Assembly: GCA_021838635.1 (NCBI GenBank)
Contig: JAKCDC010000001.1
Coordinates: 186,001-250,000, forward strand
Length of the DNA stretch: 64,000 nt
Direction: 5' to 3'
Origin: Pseudomonadota bacterium
GTDB lineage: Bacteria > Pseudomonadota > Gammaproteobacteria > Steroidobacterales > Steroidobacteraceae
Part shown: in pieces, positions 37,125 through 47,153 of the stretch
Layout of the letters: each line of letters starts with the position of its first letter
Position numbering within the stretch: the stretch's first letter is position 1
Notes under the pieces: generated by a model
Told to the model about the DNA's origin: nothing
Database searches by the model: none
The model's input: the letters and a program-made list of their open reading frames with translations, nothing else
Program-made: the position numbers and the translations under genes

Positions 37125-37619
37125 CTGAGGACCTCGTCTTGCAGCAGGAGGTTATCACGCCACGAGCAGCTGCCTGTTGTCCACTGGCTGCGGCTGAGTG
37201 TTCGACCAATGACCGCAAAAAAACGCCGGTCAGATCAATCCCCGATTCGCGCGTCCAGAAAACGGACCGATGCTCGGTGCGCATTATATAAGCGCCGTCG
37301 CCGGAGCGGTGCTGCGTGCACGGCGCTGCGTCGAACAGCATGCACGCGTGCCGCGGTCTGTCGGTCGGGCATACAACGCCAATTGTGCGGCATCCGAGCC
37401 GTCACGGATCTGAGTGTCCCGCGCAATGCCCTGCCGCACATCGTCGCAATCGCACGACGATCCGCAGGTCCGCGTATCGAGGCAAGCGGTCCCGTTGCCT
37501 TGCGCAGGCCGGACGCGTGCGCGAGACTCACCGGGTCCGTATGCTGAAATCCGCATACGCGGTGCTCTCGCCTCAAGAGGCGGTGCCGTCGTGGCGGCGT
37601 GAAACGTCGAGGTTTGCCG
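37125..37619. other. 495-bp intergenic region
   Basis: This separates the YkgJ-fusion start from the mscS gene (divergent). No convincing ORF was found; short frames here lack family resemblance. An AT-rich TTATATAAG at about 37284-37292 could belong to a promoter for mscS, with a long leader. Confidence 0.4.
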
Positions 37620-38729
37620 ATGATTCCTCCGAAATGGTTCGGCTCGTATCAGACTTTGGTGGTGCATGCCTGCATCATCGCTGTGGCGAGCGCGCTGCTT
37701 TCTTTGCTGCTGCGGGCGCTCGGTCGGCGGCTGATCGCGCACGCCGCGCGTCACGCCGAACCGATGCGCGAGGCGCTGTATCGCTCGACGCTCTCTCCGC
37801 TGGCGGCGCTGATTCTGCTCTGCGGGGCCTACATCATCGCGGTGCTGATCAATCGGCGCATTCATGCGCACGCACTGGCGAGCGCCATCGGACCGTCTGT
37901 TCAGGCCGCCATTATCGTGGTCGTCGCCTGGGCAGTCTGGAACCTGCTCGAGGCGTATCCGCGCGCCCGCCGCCCGCGCGAGCACGAACTCGATCCGATG
38001 ATTTACGACCTGATCGGCAAGGCGGCCCGTCTGGGGCTGTTGGTACTGACCGCACTGATGGTGCTACGCGCGCTGCATTTCCCCATCAGCAGCCTGCTCA
38101 CCGTCGGTGGTGTTGCCGGGATCGCGATCGGGTTCGCCGCCCAGGGCGTCGTCTCCAACGTTTTCGGCGCCATGGTGGTCTATCTGGACAAACCGTTCAA
38201 AATCGGCGAATGGATCACCCTGCCAGCGATGAACATCTCCGGCACCGTCGAGCACATTGGCTGGCGTTCGACGCGCGTGCGGGGATTTGATACTAGTCCG
38301 TATTACGTTCCGAACTATCTCTTCAATACCCAAGTGGTCGAGACGCCGCCGCGCATGCAGGCTCGGCGCATCCAGCAGACCATTCCCGTGCGCTACGCCG
38401 ACGTCGGTCGTCTGCCCGCGATCCTCCATGAGTTGCGCACCTACATTAACAATCATCCCGGGATCGATCATCATCAGAGTCAGATGGTGAATTTCATCAA
38501 TTACGGGACCCACTCCCTCGACATCATGATCTATTGCTTCGCGGGAACGGTGCAGTGGGGTGAATCCCTGGATGTCCAGGAGGATGTTCTGCTCAATGCC
38601 GCTCAGATCATCACCAGTCACGGTGGCGAGCTGGCGCTGCCCATTACGCGCGTGCAGATGCAGGCGCCGGAGTCGGAATCGAACACCGTGGCGCATGATC
38701 CTGTTCCACGGGACGTCCCACCCTCATGA
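37620..38729 (+). CDS. MscS-family mechanosensitive channel
   Basis: A 369-residue membrane protein with about four to five N-terminal helices and the pore helix/MscS core VGGVAGIAIGFAAQGVVSNVFGAMVVYLDKPFKIGEWI near 165-200. A cytoplasmic beta/alpha cage follows. Length and the extra N-terminal helices resemble the YnaI/YbdG group more than MscS itself (286 residues). The ATG at 37620 has GAGG about 8 nt upstream; a GTG at 37599 is in frame. It would release solutes on hypo-osmotic shock. Confidence 0.9.
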   Translation: MIPPKWFGSYQTLVVHACIIAVASALLSLLLRALGRRLIAHAARHAEPMREALYRSTLSPLAALILLCGAYIIAVLINRRIHAHALASAIGPSVQAAIIVVVAWAVWNLLEAYPRARRPREHELDPMIYDLIGKAARLGLLVLTALMVLRALHFPISSLLTVGGVAGIAIGFAAQGVVSNVFGAMVVYLDKPFKIGEWITLPAMNISGTVEHIGWRSTRVRGFDTSPYYVPNYLFNTQVVETPPRMQARRIQQTIPVRYADVGRLPAILHELRTYINNHPGIDHHQSQMVNFINYGTHSLDIMIYCFAGTVQWGESLDVQEDVLLNAAQIITSHGGELALPITRVQMQAPESESNTVAHDPVPRDVPPS

Positions 38730-38788
38730 GCGGGTTCCGTTCCCGCATCACTCGTCTACGCGTGCGGCGCGGGCGTCGTGCGCTACGC

Positions 38789-38983
38789 TCAGCCGCCCGC
38801 CTTGTCGCATGCTTTGCAGTTTAGCGTCGTGCCGAGCGTTTGCGCACGGCCTTGCGGGGAGATGACCCAGGGGCGGTTGATCCAGGGCGGGTTGTGCCGG
38901 ACGTGTTGGGTGTGCCCGCACTCCAGGACAGCGACCCAGTCCCCGTGCTCGTCGGTATGAAATCCGGCGATCCTTCGCTCCAT
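38789..38983 (-). CDS. DUF3565 small protein
   Basis: A 64-residue protein MERRIAGFHTDEHGDWVAVL followed by ECGHTQHVRHNPPWINRPWV and a C-terminal CKACD. The Cys/His pattern (C-G-H, H-x-x-H, C-x-x-C) suggests a zinc ribbon. DUF3565 has no known function. Start chosen by family length. It follows the L,D-transpeptidase gene on the same strand with a 29-nt gap. Confidence 0.82.
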   Translation of the reverse strand: MERRIAGFHTDEHGDWVAVLECGHTQHVRHNPPWINRPWVISPQGRAQTLGTTLNCKACDKAGG

Positions 38984-39012
38984 CGGCGTGGTTCGGACCG
39001 ATTGGCCGGCCG

Positions 39013-39711
39013 TCAGCTGCGCGCCTTGAGGAAAGCAGAGGAGTGTAGCCACTGCGGATCGGGGTAATACCCCACCAATACCGTTGCACCCTGGATCAGG
39101 TGCACGATGGCGCCTTCCACTGTGCGGCTGAGCGCGAAGCAACCCCAACTGCGGCCCATGCGGCCGTACTTCTGCGCGAACGCCTTGCTGACGTACCACG
39201 CGCTGTGCACGACGATGTCGCGGCGGTACGCGTCACCGTTGAATTTCGGGTCCAGTCCTCTCAATCGCAGCGAATACCCGTGTTTTCCGTAGTAGGTGCC
39301 GGCGGTGAGAAATACTCCGAGGCTGCTGGCATCGGTGCCGGGACGATTGGAGAAGCGGGTCGCATAGTCGAGTCCGCTGCCCTTGCCGTGTGCCACGTAA
39401 GTGTAGAAGAGCACTTTGCCGGTCGTGACGTCCGCGACCGCGAGTCGGCGTCGTGCCGACGGTAACGAGTAATCGACGATGGTCACGAGCGGCCTGTCGG
39501 TGAGTTTCTCTGCCCGCACGTGCCGGTAGGCCTCGAGCGACGTAGTGATGGCCCGCATGCCGATATTCGGCGCCTGGGCATGGATGCGCTGCGCCAGCTG
39601 TCGCATTGTGGGCGGTGCGGCGGGCGCCGCGTGGGCCGCGAGCGAGCCGGCGAGCAGCGCGGCTGCGCTGCAGAGGGCGCGCTGCCGCGCGTGGAGTCGG
39701 GAGTTCATCAT
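39013..39711 (-). CDS. Murein L,D-transpeptidase family protein (YkuD_2 type)
   Basis: A 232-residue exported protein. A signal peptide covers about 1-30 (ALCSAAALLAGSLAAHAAPA). The catalytic region has VVHSAWYVS and the cysteine motif SWGCFAL, the YkuD_2 variant of HxxxxxSxGCxx. Proteins of this kind sit in the periplasm and may make or cut 3-3 peptidoglycan links or attach proteins to it. ATGATG at 39711/39708 is the start. A second L,D-transpeptidase gene lies 470 bp away, so two different subfamilies adjoin. Confidence 0.85.
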   Translation of the reverse strand: MMNSRLHARQRALCSAAALLAGSLAAHAAPAAPPTMRQLAQRIHAQAPNIGMRAITTSLEAYRHVRAEKLTDRPLVTIVDYSLPSARRRLAVADVTTGKVLFYTYVAHGKGSGLDYATRFSNRPGTDASSLGVFLTAGTYYGKHGYSLRLRGLDPKFNGDAYRRDIVVHSAWYVSKAFAQKYGRMGRSWGCFALSRTVEGAIVHLIQGATVLVGYYPDPQWLHSSAFLKARS

Positions 39712-40182
39712 GGCCGATCTGCGAGCCTCGCTCGTAGCTGTTGAATTCAAGAGATACCTGTCTGCCGCCGCCCTGGAGGGCTGGCGGTACGACGGCTACC
39801 GTTGCGATCGGCTTGCAGGCGGCACGAGCGTGTCGCGCCGGATACGGACGTCCCGGTCCGCGCCTACCTCCCCGACTTCCCGGCCACATCCCGGCCTGGT
39901 GCGCGCTGATGCACACCTCCCCAATGCTTCATCTTATCCGGTCGATGGCAGTCAAACCTAGTGCAGGTGGTGCCTCACGGCCCTGCGCGAGCGCGGTGCG
40001 CTCTTTCCGCCGGAGGGGGGCGCTATCGCGCCCCGGGTTCAGGTCCCATGGCCCTAGTCTGGGGTCGATCCGCGGCACCGCAACCCCAGAGTCACGTGGC
40101 CTTCAGCACGGCAGTGCCGCACGGCGTGTGCGCCTGTGTTCACGGTCCGCATCGGGACAGGGCGGGACACGCGTCCCGAAGC
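39712..40182. other. 471-bp intergenic region
   Basis: This lies between two minus-strand transpeptidase genes and would hold the promoter of the first. No ORF with family resemblance is visible on either strand; I see no repeats or RNA gene. Confidence 0.4.
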
Positions 40183-41052
40183 CTAAGGCGCAGCCCTGAC
40201 AGTGCGGGGCGGGTAGTCTGGCGCCTGTCCGATGATTTCGACCGTAGGCCCATTGGTCAGCGTATGGAACCGTCCATCATCAGGATGCGGCGCGATGGCC
40301 CACTCATAGAGTGTCTTGGCGTCCTCCAGGGCCGGGTTGCGGGGAGTGCCGTAATACTCCTTCTGCATCTGCTCGTCGTACAGCCCGATGCAGCCATGAG
40401 ACGCGGCATAGCCGGGAACGTCCCGGCCATGGATCCAGACTGCAACCCCATTGAGCGTGACAAGAAAGCGCAGCGCGTAATGCATGGGGTAGGGTCTATC
40501 GGTGTCCGCCAAGTCGTAGAGAGAACTCACGTGCAGCCGGTCATAGGCGGTGACGTGGAAGGTTCCGGCCGGCGTGCGATGCTGCGCCACCGCATTGTCC
40601 CCGGACGTGATGGGGAACGACATCACGAGCTTGCCGAAATCATATGCGCCGAGGAACTGTTCAGAGAGATCGACGAGAATGAACTTGGGAAGCTGAGCGG
40701 CCGGCGCGTAGGTCTGCGGCAGCGGGGTGAAATGAGCAACTTGCCCAAGGTCCTTCGGAACCTTGATGCGCACGCCGGGGTAGATGTGTCGGCGGTCGAT
40801 GCGATTGAATCGAAGGACGCCTTGCCAATCCGCGCCGAACAGGCGTTTGACGTTCGTTTGGCGCCGGATGCGCACGCAGGTCCAGGGGACGCGCGCATCG
40901 CTCGGGTAGTGGATCCGACAGGTGTCCGGAACCGGCTCGGCCGAGGCCGCGGCGTTGAACACACCGGTCAGAATGACCAGAACGACGGACGCCCAGCGGG
41001 CGCCGTACGGACTCAGACGCAGGCGGCTGAGCCGCACTTGGCCGCGCGTCAT
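40183..41052 (-). CDS. L,D-transpeptidase (YkuD) with LysM-like N-terminal domain
   Basis: A 289-residue exported protein. A hydrophobic signal lies at about 18-38 (WASVVLVILTGVFNAAASA). A LysM-like segment follows (TNVKRLFGADWQGVLRFNRI, then YPGVRIKVP). The YkuD catalytic domain contains VWIHGRDVPGYAASHGCIGL with the His and Cys of the active site. It probably forms 3-3 crosslinks or anchors proteins to murein. It is the last recognisable gene before the gene-poor accessory segment. Confidence 0.9.
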   Translation of the reverse strand: MTRGQVRLSRLRLSPYGARWASVVLVILTGVFNAAASAEPVPDTCRIHYPSDARVPWTCVRIRRQTNVKRLFGADWQGVLRFNRIDRRHIYPGVRIKVPKDLGQVAHFTPLPQTYAPAAQLPKFILVDLSEQFLGAYDFGKLVMSFPITSGDNAVAQHRTPAGTFHVTAYDRLHVSSLYDLADTDRPYPMHYALRFLVTLNGVAVWIHGRDVPGYAASHGCIGLYDEQMQKEYYGTPRNPALEDAKTLYEWAIAPHPDDGRFHTLTNGPTVEIIGQAPDYPPRTVRAAP

Positions 41053-41980
41053 CGATGCCCTCGAGCGCTCCCGATCAGATCCGCTCGGGCTACCGGCAGG
41101 ACGCTCCGCTCATACCATGTATCGGCTTGGCTCATGCCGTCGCTTTCTGCCCGCCGCGCGGTGCGGCCCACTGATCTCACAGAACAGTGTAGGCCAAACA
41201 CCTCCCGGGTCGGGTGCGCGATTTCCGCAAGGATGTTTCGGGATACCGGCGACCCGGCGCTGTGCAGCCGCCGAGCGCCCCCCGAAAGCCCCTCTGGTCG
41301 GATCCGAGACGACAGTGTCGGGAACTCGCTGCCGACACTCCCGTGAGTCAGATCGGACTCGGGGGCACTACTCTAAATCCCGCGCCCGGCGTGTTTGCGC
41401 CTGCGGACTGCGGTGATAGTGTGTCGGCGCCTGAAGCAAGTGAAGAACAACCACGAATCCACGGCATCTGCCGGCGTTCCGCATGCCGTTGAATTGATCC
41501 GTGGCTTCGAACTCCCCGGAGCACCGTGGATCGGAACGCCTGGCCGCCAATCCACCGTTCCGGTCATCGGTCGGCTCAATCTGGCCCGAGACTCTCTATG
41601 CAATACGGGGAGGATGATCGTTCCGCGCGGCACGAGGTGTCCCGGGGGCGCCCGTGGTGGAGGCCGTTCGACCGAATCGATGGGGCGCACCACACAGAAG
41701 CACTCACGGGTCACCTGCGAGTGGAACAGTAGGCCTCCGTGCCGCGCAATTGGGTCGATACCTTTCGCTGATGCGTGTCTGGAACCATCAGTCTAGGGTC
41801 CTCGCGCTGCTGTTCTGTCGAGCGGCAATGGTGCGCGCAATGCGCCATTTCGCCGTCCGTGGACGCTCCTCGGCCCGCGTCGAACGAGAGTTTTTTGCGG
41901 AGTGAAGACGGGGCGGGGCGGGAGCGTGCGCCGCCAAGATTTATATTACGATAGCGGTCCGTGTCTGAGAGTCCGCGTGC
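41053..41980. other. 928-bp segment without a recognisable gene
   Basis: Several open frames up to about 150 codons exist on both strands, but none shows signal peptide, motif or codon pattern like its neighbours. It marks the left part of the accessory region. No repeat or RNA gene was identified. Confidence 0.4.
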
Positions 41981-43057
41981 ATGATCGATCACAAATCGGA
42001 ACACGAAATTCGGGTGGCCTTGATCGGCTTTGGTCTTGGAGGAGCGAGTTTTCATGCGCCCTTGATTGCGGCGACACCCGGCATGATGCTCGCCACCATC
42101 GTCACGTCGAATCGCGAGCGCGTATCGCAGGCGCGCCACTTGTATCCCCGAGCGCATATCGCACCGGCGGTGCAATCCCTATGGGACCATGCCGCAGAAC
42201 ATGACTTGGTCGTGATCACGACCCCTAATCGGTATCACGCTTCGCTTGCTCGTGAGGCGCTCACGGCGGGGCTCCCGGTGGTAGTGGATAAGCCGTTCGC
42301 ACGAACTGCCGCGGAGGCGCGAGACGTCATTCAGCTTGCTCGTGCCAAGCGATTGCCCGTAATTCCGTATCACAACCGGCGCTGGGACAGCGAATATTTG
42401 ACGCTGCGCCGCTTGATGGGCGCCGGAGTGCTGGGTCGCATCCTGCGCTTTGAATCTCGCTTGGAGCGGTGGCGCCCGCAATTGAAAGGCGGCTGGCGTG
42501 AGCATAGTGGTGCTGAAGACGCGGGTGGCTTGCTGTACGACCTGGGCACCCATTTGATCGACCAGGCACTGACCCTCTTCGGGCCCGTCACGCAGGTTTA
42601 CGCCGAATCGGACGTCCGGCGCAGCGGCGCGCAAACCGACGATGACGTCTTTGTTGCGCTCACCCACGCGACCGGGGTGCGTTCGCACCTGTGGTCGAGC
42701 GCTGTGGCCGCACACATCGGTCCGCGCATGCGAGTCATCGGCGAACGCGGCGCCTTTGTGAAACAAGACGTCGATCCGCAAGAAGCGGCACTGCGAAGCG
42801 GGAAGATCCCAGACGGTCCGGATTGGGGCGCGGAGTCAGCCGAATCATGGGGATTTTTGACCGACGGCGTACACAAGCACCCCGTCGAAAGTGAACCCGG
42901 TGCATACCAGAGGTTCTACGCGGAAATTTCGGCAATGCTGCGGGATGCAGCGCCGCCGCCGGTCAACCCCGAGGATGCGCTCGCCGGACTTCGGATCATT
43001 GAGGCCGCGCAGCGCTCTGCCGCAGAGCGCTGCGTCATCATCCTCGGCTCAGAGTAA
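41981..43057 (+). CDS. Gfo/Idh/MocA family oxidoreductase
   Basis: A 358-residue NAD(P)-dependent oxidoreductase. The Rossmann start is VALIGFGLGGASFHAPLI, the EKP-like motif is VVVDKPFARTAAEA (DKP variant), and the C-terminal half carries GGLLYDLGTHLIDQALTLFG with the catalytic region D-x-x-x-H. Closest in layout to YvaA/scyllo-inositol dehydrogenase-like sugar or inositol oxidoreductases. It is isolated, with no sugar genes near it, so the substrate is unknown. Confidence 0.9.
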   Translation: MIDHKSEHEIRVALIGFGLGGASFHAPLIAATPGMMLATIVTSNRERVSQARHLYPRAHIAPAVQSLWDHAAEHDLVVITTPNRYHASLAREALTAGLPVVVDKPFARTAAEARDVIQLARAKRLPVIPYHNRRWDSEYLTLRRLMGAGVLGRILRFESRLERWRPQLKGGWREHSGAEDAGGLLYDLGTHLIDQALTLFGPVTQVYAESDVRRSGAQTDDDVFVALTHATGVRSHLWSSAVAAHIGPRMRVIGERGAFVKQDVDPQEAALRSGKIPDGPDWGAESAESWGFLTDGVHKHPVESEPGAYQRFYAEISAMLRDAAPPPVNPEDALAGLRIIEAAQRSAAERCVIILGSE

Positions 43058-43626
43058 CAGTTCCGTAGACTTCCCGAGAGCGGGCATTTGCAGGCGATTT
43101 TCGTGGTTGGTCGGGGCGTTGTACTGATGCATCGAGGTCCATTCTGCCCTTGGACGGGGCATCATCGAGACACGTGGCGCGGCCAGCACCCCAACTTAGG
43201 AGCACTGGCGGCTCATGGGTCCTCGATATTTAATGAATGGCCATGGGATTTGTACCGCCAAACGGGTGATCGTTGGGTCGGACGCCCCGGGAGGCACGCC
43301 GCAGCACGTCGCTAGGTCGGCTAGAGTGCGCCGTGCGCCACTTGGTACGATGCGCCAGCCCGCGGCCGAAGATGCGCGGTGTCTCGTGGTCCGGGCGGCA
43401 ATGCTTGGATTGGGATGTGTGTCGATTCGGCAGCGGTTTCCGTGACTCTTTCGGTCACCGCAACCCAGGTCCACGGCGATACACGACAAGACCTTGATAC
43501 TCCGGTGAATCCCAGTCCTCTCGCTTGAACAATCACCGCTCGGGAGCTGTGGCATCGCGCACGGGGCACACTTTCACGATGACAAGGTGAACATCCGGCA
43601 CACGAGTGACCGTGGAACTGCCCGTA
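43058..43626. other. 569-bp segment without a recognisable gene
   Basis: Short frames only, no family resemblance. It lies between the oxidoreductase end and the DUF202 gene end, so it is a 3'-3' gap, unusually long for this genome. Confidence 0.4.
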
Positions 43627-44013
43627 CTATGCAATCAACGCCTGCGAGACATAGACCGCAAGCGCAACGCCGAGAATGACCATCACCGCCGAGAGTGCGA
43701 GGTCCATGCGCGCGCCGCCGGGACGTCGTTCCGGGGAATCGATCGCTTGGGCGGTGCGGATGAACCGTACGGAGGCCATCGCGACCATCACCGTGCCGGC
43801 AATGATCAAGATCAACCCGGCAACGTCGCCAAACCCACCGCCGGGAACGGTGACATTTTGTCCGGGGATGCGCGCCAGGGATTGGGCTGCGATTTTCAGG
43901 AACAGATTGAATTTTGCCACCAGAAAGCCGAACGCCATCACCGCTATCGCAGTGCGTACCCAGGCTAGAAACGTGCGTTCGTTCGCTGCATGATCAGAGT
44001 AGTGATCAATCAT
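43627..44013 (-). CDS. DUF202 (YidH-like) membrane protein
   Basis: A 128-residue protein with the DUF202 start NERTFLAWVRTAIAVMAFGFLVAKF and two further hydrophobic segments (VAGLILIIAGTVMVAMASV, LALSAVMVILGVALAVYVSQ). Inner-membrane location is clear; function is unknown for the family. It stands alone in the accessory region. Confidence 0.88.
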   Translation of the reverse strand: MIDHYSDHAANERTFLAWVRTAIAVMAFGFLVAKFNLFLKIAAQSLARIPGQNVTVPGGGFGDVAGLILIIAGTVMVAMASVRFIRTAQAIDSPERRPGGARMDLALSAVMVILGVALAVYVSQALIA

Positions 44014-44469
44014 CTGCTGACTCCTCGTGCCGCCATCCGTGTCGTCATTGCTGTTCGGTTGTGCGCAAGAATATCAATATGATCGGGGCGGCGCCCGCGG
44101 TTCACCGCACCCGCGAGAAAGCCGAGGAAGGCGCGATCCCGTAAGGGGGCATCCAATCGCAATGCCGCGGTTGCGGTCTGCGGCGGTTGACCGGCGTGCC
44201 GCACTGCTGGAACCGGTTGTAACGGGTTTCGTGAAGGTTGCCGGCTGCGAATGTTTTACGGCCAGTCAGTTGACCGAGGCGGTTACGTGAGGATCGCGTG
44301 TGCAGCGCCTGGCAGCGGAAAAAAATCTGGGTGAGACGATCGCTCTGCACAACGGCCCTTTGCCCGACCCGACTCTCGCACGGAAAAGTTCGGGCCGCCT
44401 GTTCGCGACCTCGGATCGGTGCGAGCACGTGCGGGGACCGGTCTCCACGGCAAGCAGACGCGGTACACT
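44014..44469. other. 456-bp segment without a recognisable gene
   Basis: Divergent gap between the DUF202 and thioesterase genes. Only short frames without motif are present; it must hold both promoters but I see none that is convincing. Confidence 0.4.
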
Positions 44470-45312
44470 ATGCAGATGGCGGACTCCACCAATCTCCACC
44501 TCGGCCAAGCGGGCGAGGAATTCCCTGATGCATTCTATGCGCGCGTCGGCGAGCACCGGTTTGTCTCGACGCTGCATTCTCAAGGCGCCTGGCAGCCGGG
44601 CGAACAACATTTGGCGCCTGCGTCCGCACTGGTATTGGCGGAGATCGAGCGCCGCCTGCCGAGCGATAAATTGGTGTCTCGCGTCTCTTTTGACGTTCTG
44701 GGGGTCATTCACTCCGGTGAATTCATGATCGATGTCACTGTGGTGCGTCCGGGACGGTCCATTGAACTGATCGAAGCCAGCATGCGTCATGGCGAACGCA
44801 CCAGTATTCTTGCGCGGATCTGGCGCCTTGCGTGCACGGACACCAAGCAGGTTCAAGGCACCGAATGGACACCGCTGCCGCCGCCGGATGCGATGCTCGC
44901 TAGGACACTCTCCTCGGAGTGGAGCGGCGGCTTTATTGACTCCTTGGATGTCCGTCAAGATGTCGAGGCCCGTCCGGGCCGTGGACGAAGTTGGGTTCGT
45001 ACGCGTTATCCATTGGTTGCGGGCGAATCTGATCCCCCGGTCGCGGCCTTTGTGAAACTGGCCGACACCGCCAATGGACTGGTCGTTCGCGAACGCCCCA
45101 GCAGAGTGTTCTTCGCTAACGTCGATCTCACCGTGCATTTCATTCGTCAGCCTGAGCCGGGCTGGGTCGGCTTCGACACCCGAGTCAATTTCGGTCCGAG
45201 CGGACTTGGCGAGACGATTTCGGTCTTGAGCGATATTCATGGGCCGGTTGGAACCGCCGCGCAAAGCCTGACTGTTCGGGTGGGTGAGAATTTGCGCGAC
45301 GGGCGAAAATGA
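44470..45312 (+). CDS. Thioesterase-family protein (double hot-dog, TesB-like)
   Basis: A 280-residue protein. The N-terminal half reads FVSTLHSQGAWQPGEQHLAPASALVLAEIERR and continues VRPGRSIELIEASMRHGERTSILARIWRLA, matching the first hot-dog of TesB-like acyl-CoA thioesterases. The second half has VFFANVDLTVHFIRQPEPGWVGFDTR, the usual second hot-dog. It would hydrolyse acyl-CoA; chain length is unknown. ATG at 44470 or 44476. It is monocistronic. Confidence 0.78.
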   Translation: MQMADSTNLHLGQAGEEFPDAFYARVGEHRFVSTLHSQGAWQPGEQHLAPASALVLAEIERRLPSDKLVSRVSFDVLGVIHSGEFMIDVTVVRPGRSIELIEASMRHGERTSILARIWRLACTDTKQVQGTEWTPLPPPDAMLARTLSSEWSGGFIDSLDVRQDVEARPGRGRSWVRTRYPLVAGESDPPVAAFVKLADTANGLVVRERPSRVFFANVDLTVHFIRQPEPGWVGFDTRVNFGPSGLGETISVLSDIHGPVGTAAQSLTVRVGENLRDGRK

Positions 45313-45607
45313 CTTGCGCAGCTCAGCGATGAGCCGCGGTTGCCGACGACGGCACGGTATCGGTTAGCGGCGACGAGGCTCTGCAGGTGACGGGGTGAGT
45401 CGGGGATGCCGGCGCCCGCCTGAAGGTGAACAGCAGTTTCGCCGCGGCGATTTGCAGGCAATCTTCGTGCTGCTTCGTTCGGGTTTATCAGGATGCATGC
45501 GCACGGGAGTCAATGCCAACAGCAGGTCCAGTTGCGACCTCCTCGGTGGAATCGGAATACCCCAGCTCCCCGGCGGTGGGTGGAAATTGCCTAGGATCGA
45601 CGAGCGC

Positions 45608-46513
45608 TTAAGCGCGCCCGGAGGCGGGCAAGCGCAGTGCGGCGAGAACCAGCGAAAAAGCAGGCGAAGGCTGCCGGCGGCTGGGGTAATAGAGGAAGTA
45701 TCCGGGAAACGCCGGACACCAGTCCTCGAGCACGCGGGTAAGTCGCCCCTGCTCGAGATGCGGTGAGAATTCTTCCTCTGGAAGAAACGCGACACCAAGC
45801 CCGGCCAGCGCCGCCATGACGATGTGTGGCGAGGTATTGAAGGTGAGCGGGCCCTCGACATGGACATTGACGGGCCGACCGCGGCGCTCGAATTCCCAGG
45901 CGTAGAGACCGCCATAGGTCGGCAGTCGCAAATTGATGCAGCGGTGCGACAAAAGGTCCCGTGGGCTCTTCGGGACAGGATGTGAGGCGAAGTAGGACGG
46001 TGCAGCGACTGCAGCCATCCGCAGCGGCGGACCGATCGGAACGGCGATCATGTCCTTGTCGATGCTTTCACCCAGGCGAACGCCTGCATCGAAGCGGTCC
46101 GCGACGATATCTCTGAAGCCGTAATTCACGTCGAACTCGACTTTAATGTCGGGATATTCGCGCAGCAGTGGCAGGAGCCTGGGCAGAATGGAGTTGCTCA
46201 AGACGTGGTCTGCGCAAGTGATCCGCACGGTTCCGGCCGGCTTGTCGCGTAGGACCGTCAGAGCGTCAAGCTCCGCGTCGATTTCGTCGAAACGGTGGCC
46301 TATCGCCCGCAGCAAGCGTTCGCCAGCGTCCGTGGGCGACACGCTGCGCGTCGTTCGCGTCAACAGCCGGATGCCCAGGCGAGCTTCCAGCCCTCGCATC
46401 GACTGACTGAGCGCCGATTGAGTGACGCCGATGAGCGCCGCCGCGCGGGTGAAGCTCCCTTCGCGAGCGACAGTCACGAACGCCTGCAGATCGTTGAGGT
46501 TGCGCCTCGCCAT
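45608..46513 (-). CDS. LysR-family regulator of the cupin/ADH/CMD cassette
   Basis: A 301-residue LysR protein. The helix-turn-helix region is NLNDLQAFVTVAREGSFTRAAALIGVTQSALSQSMRGLE and the effector domain follows. It is divergent from the cupin-alcohol dehydrogenase-CMD genes with a 138-bp gap that contains a TTA-N9-TAA dyad, the typical LysR layout. By position it most likely controls that cassette. The N-terminus and PAFPGYFLYYPSRRQPSPAF tail place it in the PgrR/DmlR-like group. Confidence 0.9.
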   Translation of the reverse strand: MARRNLNDLQAFVTVAREGSFTRAAALIGVTQSALSQSMRGLEARLGIRLLTRTTRSVSPTDAGERLLRAIGHRFDEIDAELDALTVLRDKPAGTVRITCADHVLSNSILPRLLPLLREYPDIKVEFDVNYGFRDIVADRFDAGVRLGESIDKDMIAVPIGPPLRMAAVAAPSYFASHPVPKSPRDLLSHRCINLRLPTYGGLYAWEFERRGRPVNVHVEGPLTFNTSPHIVMAALAGLGVAFLPEEEFSPHLEQGRLTRVLEDWCPAFPGYFLYYPSRRQPSPAFSLVLAALRLPASGRA

Positions 46514-46546
46514 GGTTCGAAGCCGGGTGATTATTAATTAGCTTAG

Positions 46547-46563
46547 CTTATAGACAATTTAAG
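46547..46563. promoter_or_regulatory. Candidate LysR operator
   Basis: CTTA (46547-46550) and TAAG (46560-46563) form a T-N11-A type dyad in an AT-rich stretch between the divergent LysR and cupin genes. Position and shape suit a LysR recognition site; the sequence alone is not specific. Confidence 0.35.
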
Positions 46564-46651
46564 TATTCATCACCTAGCCGTCGGTGTCGCAGCGCGGGAT
46601 ACTTGCACCTCGATTTCATCGACGCTGCCGGGACAGCGAGGAAGACCAGCC

Positions 46652-47068
46652 ATGCAGATGCGCATCTACCGCAACGGGTCGCGCCGCTCCGCGACGGGCT
46701 CGGCGGTGTACTTCGGCGGCGACGTCCGGGTGGATCCGCTTTTCGATCCGGCCGAGCCAGGACGGGTGTCTGCTGCCCAGGTGACCTTCGAGCCCGGGGC
46801 GCGATCGGCATGGCACACCCATCCGCTCGGACAGCACCTCGTGGTTGTGTCCGGTCTCGGTTGGACTCAATGCTGGGGTGGGCCGAAAAAGGAAATCAGA
46901 CCCGGCGATGTCGTGTTCTGCAACTGCGGTCAGAAGCACTGGCATGGCGCGACGGACACTACGGCGATGAGTCACATCGCGGTGCAGGAATGGTTGGACG
47001 GCTCGGCCGTCCACTGGATGGAGCACGTGTCGGAGGCCGATTACCTGGCTCCCGTTGAGCCGGACTGA
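46652..47068 (+). CDS. Cupin-domain protein
   Basis: A 138-residue single cupin. Motif 1 is [20 protein letters not shown] and motif 2 is the [16 protein letters not shown] segment, so the metal-binding histidines are in place. It resembles the cupins paired with carboxymuconolactone decarboxylase-like proteins. AGGAAG lies upstream of the ATG. First gene of the cassette with a zinc alcohol dehydrogenase and a CMD protein. Substrate unknown. Confidence 0.85.
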   Translation: MQMRIYRNGSRRSATGSAVYFGGDVRVDPLFDPAEPGRVSAAQVTFEPGARSAWHTHPLGQHLVVVSGLGWTQCWGGPKKEIRPGDVVFCNCGQKHWHGATDTTAMSHIAVQEWLDGSAVHWMEHVSEADYLAPVEPD

Positions 47069-47153
47069 TCGAGCGGCGGATGGATGACGTGCTCACAGGC
47101 GCTCGCATGTGATGCTGCGCTCTTACTGAAAGCCGGATATCGGAGATGAACCT

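Noticed and set aside
37281-37297. TTATATAAG as a firm mscS promoter
   Set aside because: No acceptable -35 box at 16-18 bp and the gene starts over 320 bp downstream.
38984-39199. Longer version of the DUF3565 protein
   Set aside because: The added 72 residues overlap the L,D-transpeptidase gene antisense in frame and are absent from the family.
41711-42175. 154-codon minus-strand frame near the oxidoreductase start
   Set aside because: It overlaps the well-supported Gfo/Idh gene and has no recognisable motif.
43083-45498. About 50-bp resemblance between 43083-43132 and 45448-45498 (ATTTGCAGGC, TTCGTG, GATGCAT in the same order)
   Set aside because: Identity is only about two thirds over a short stretch with a gap, and neither copy has inverted ends. 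It could be chance; a search for more copies would decide.
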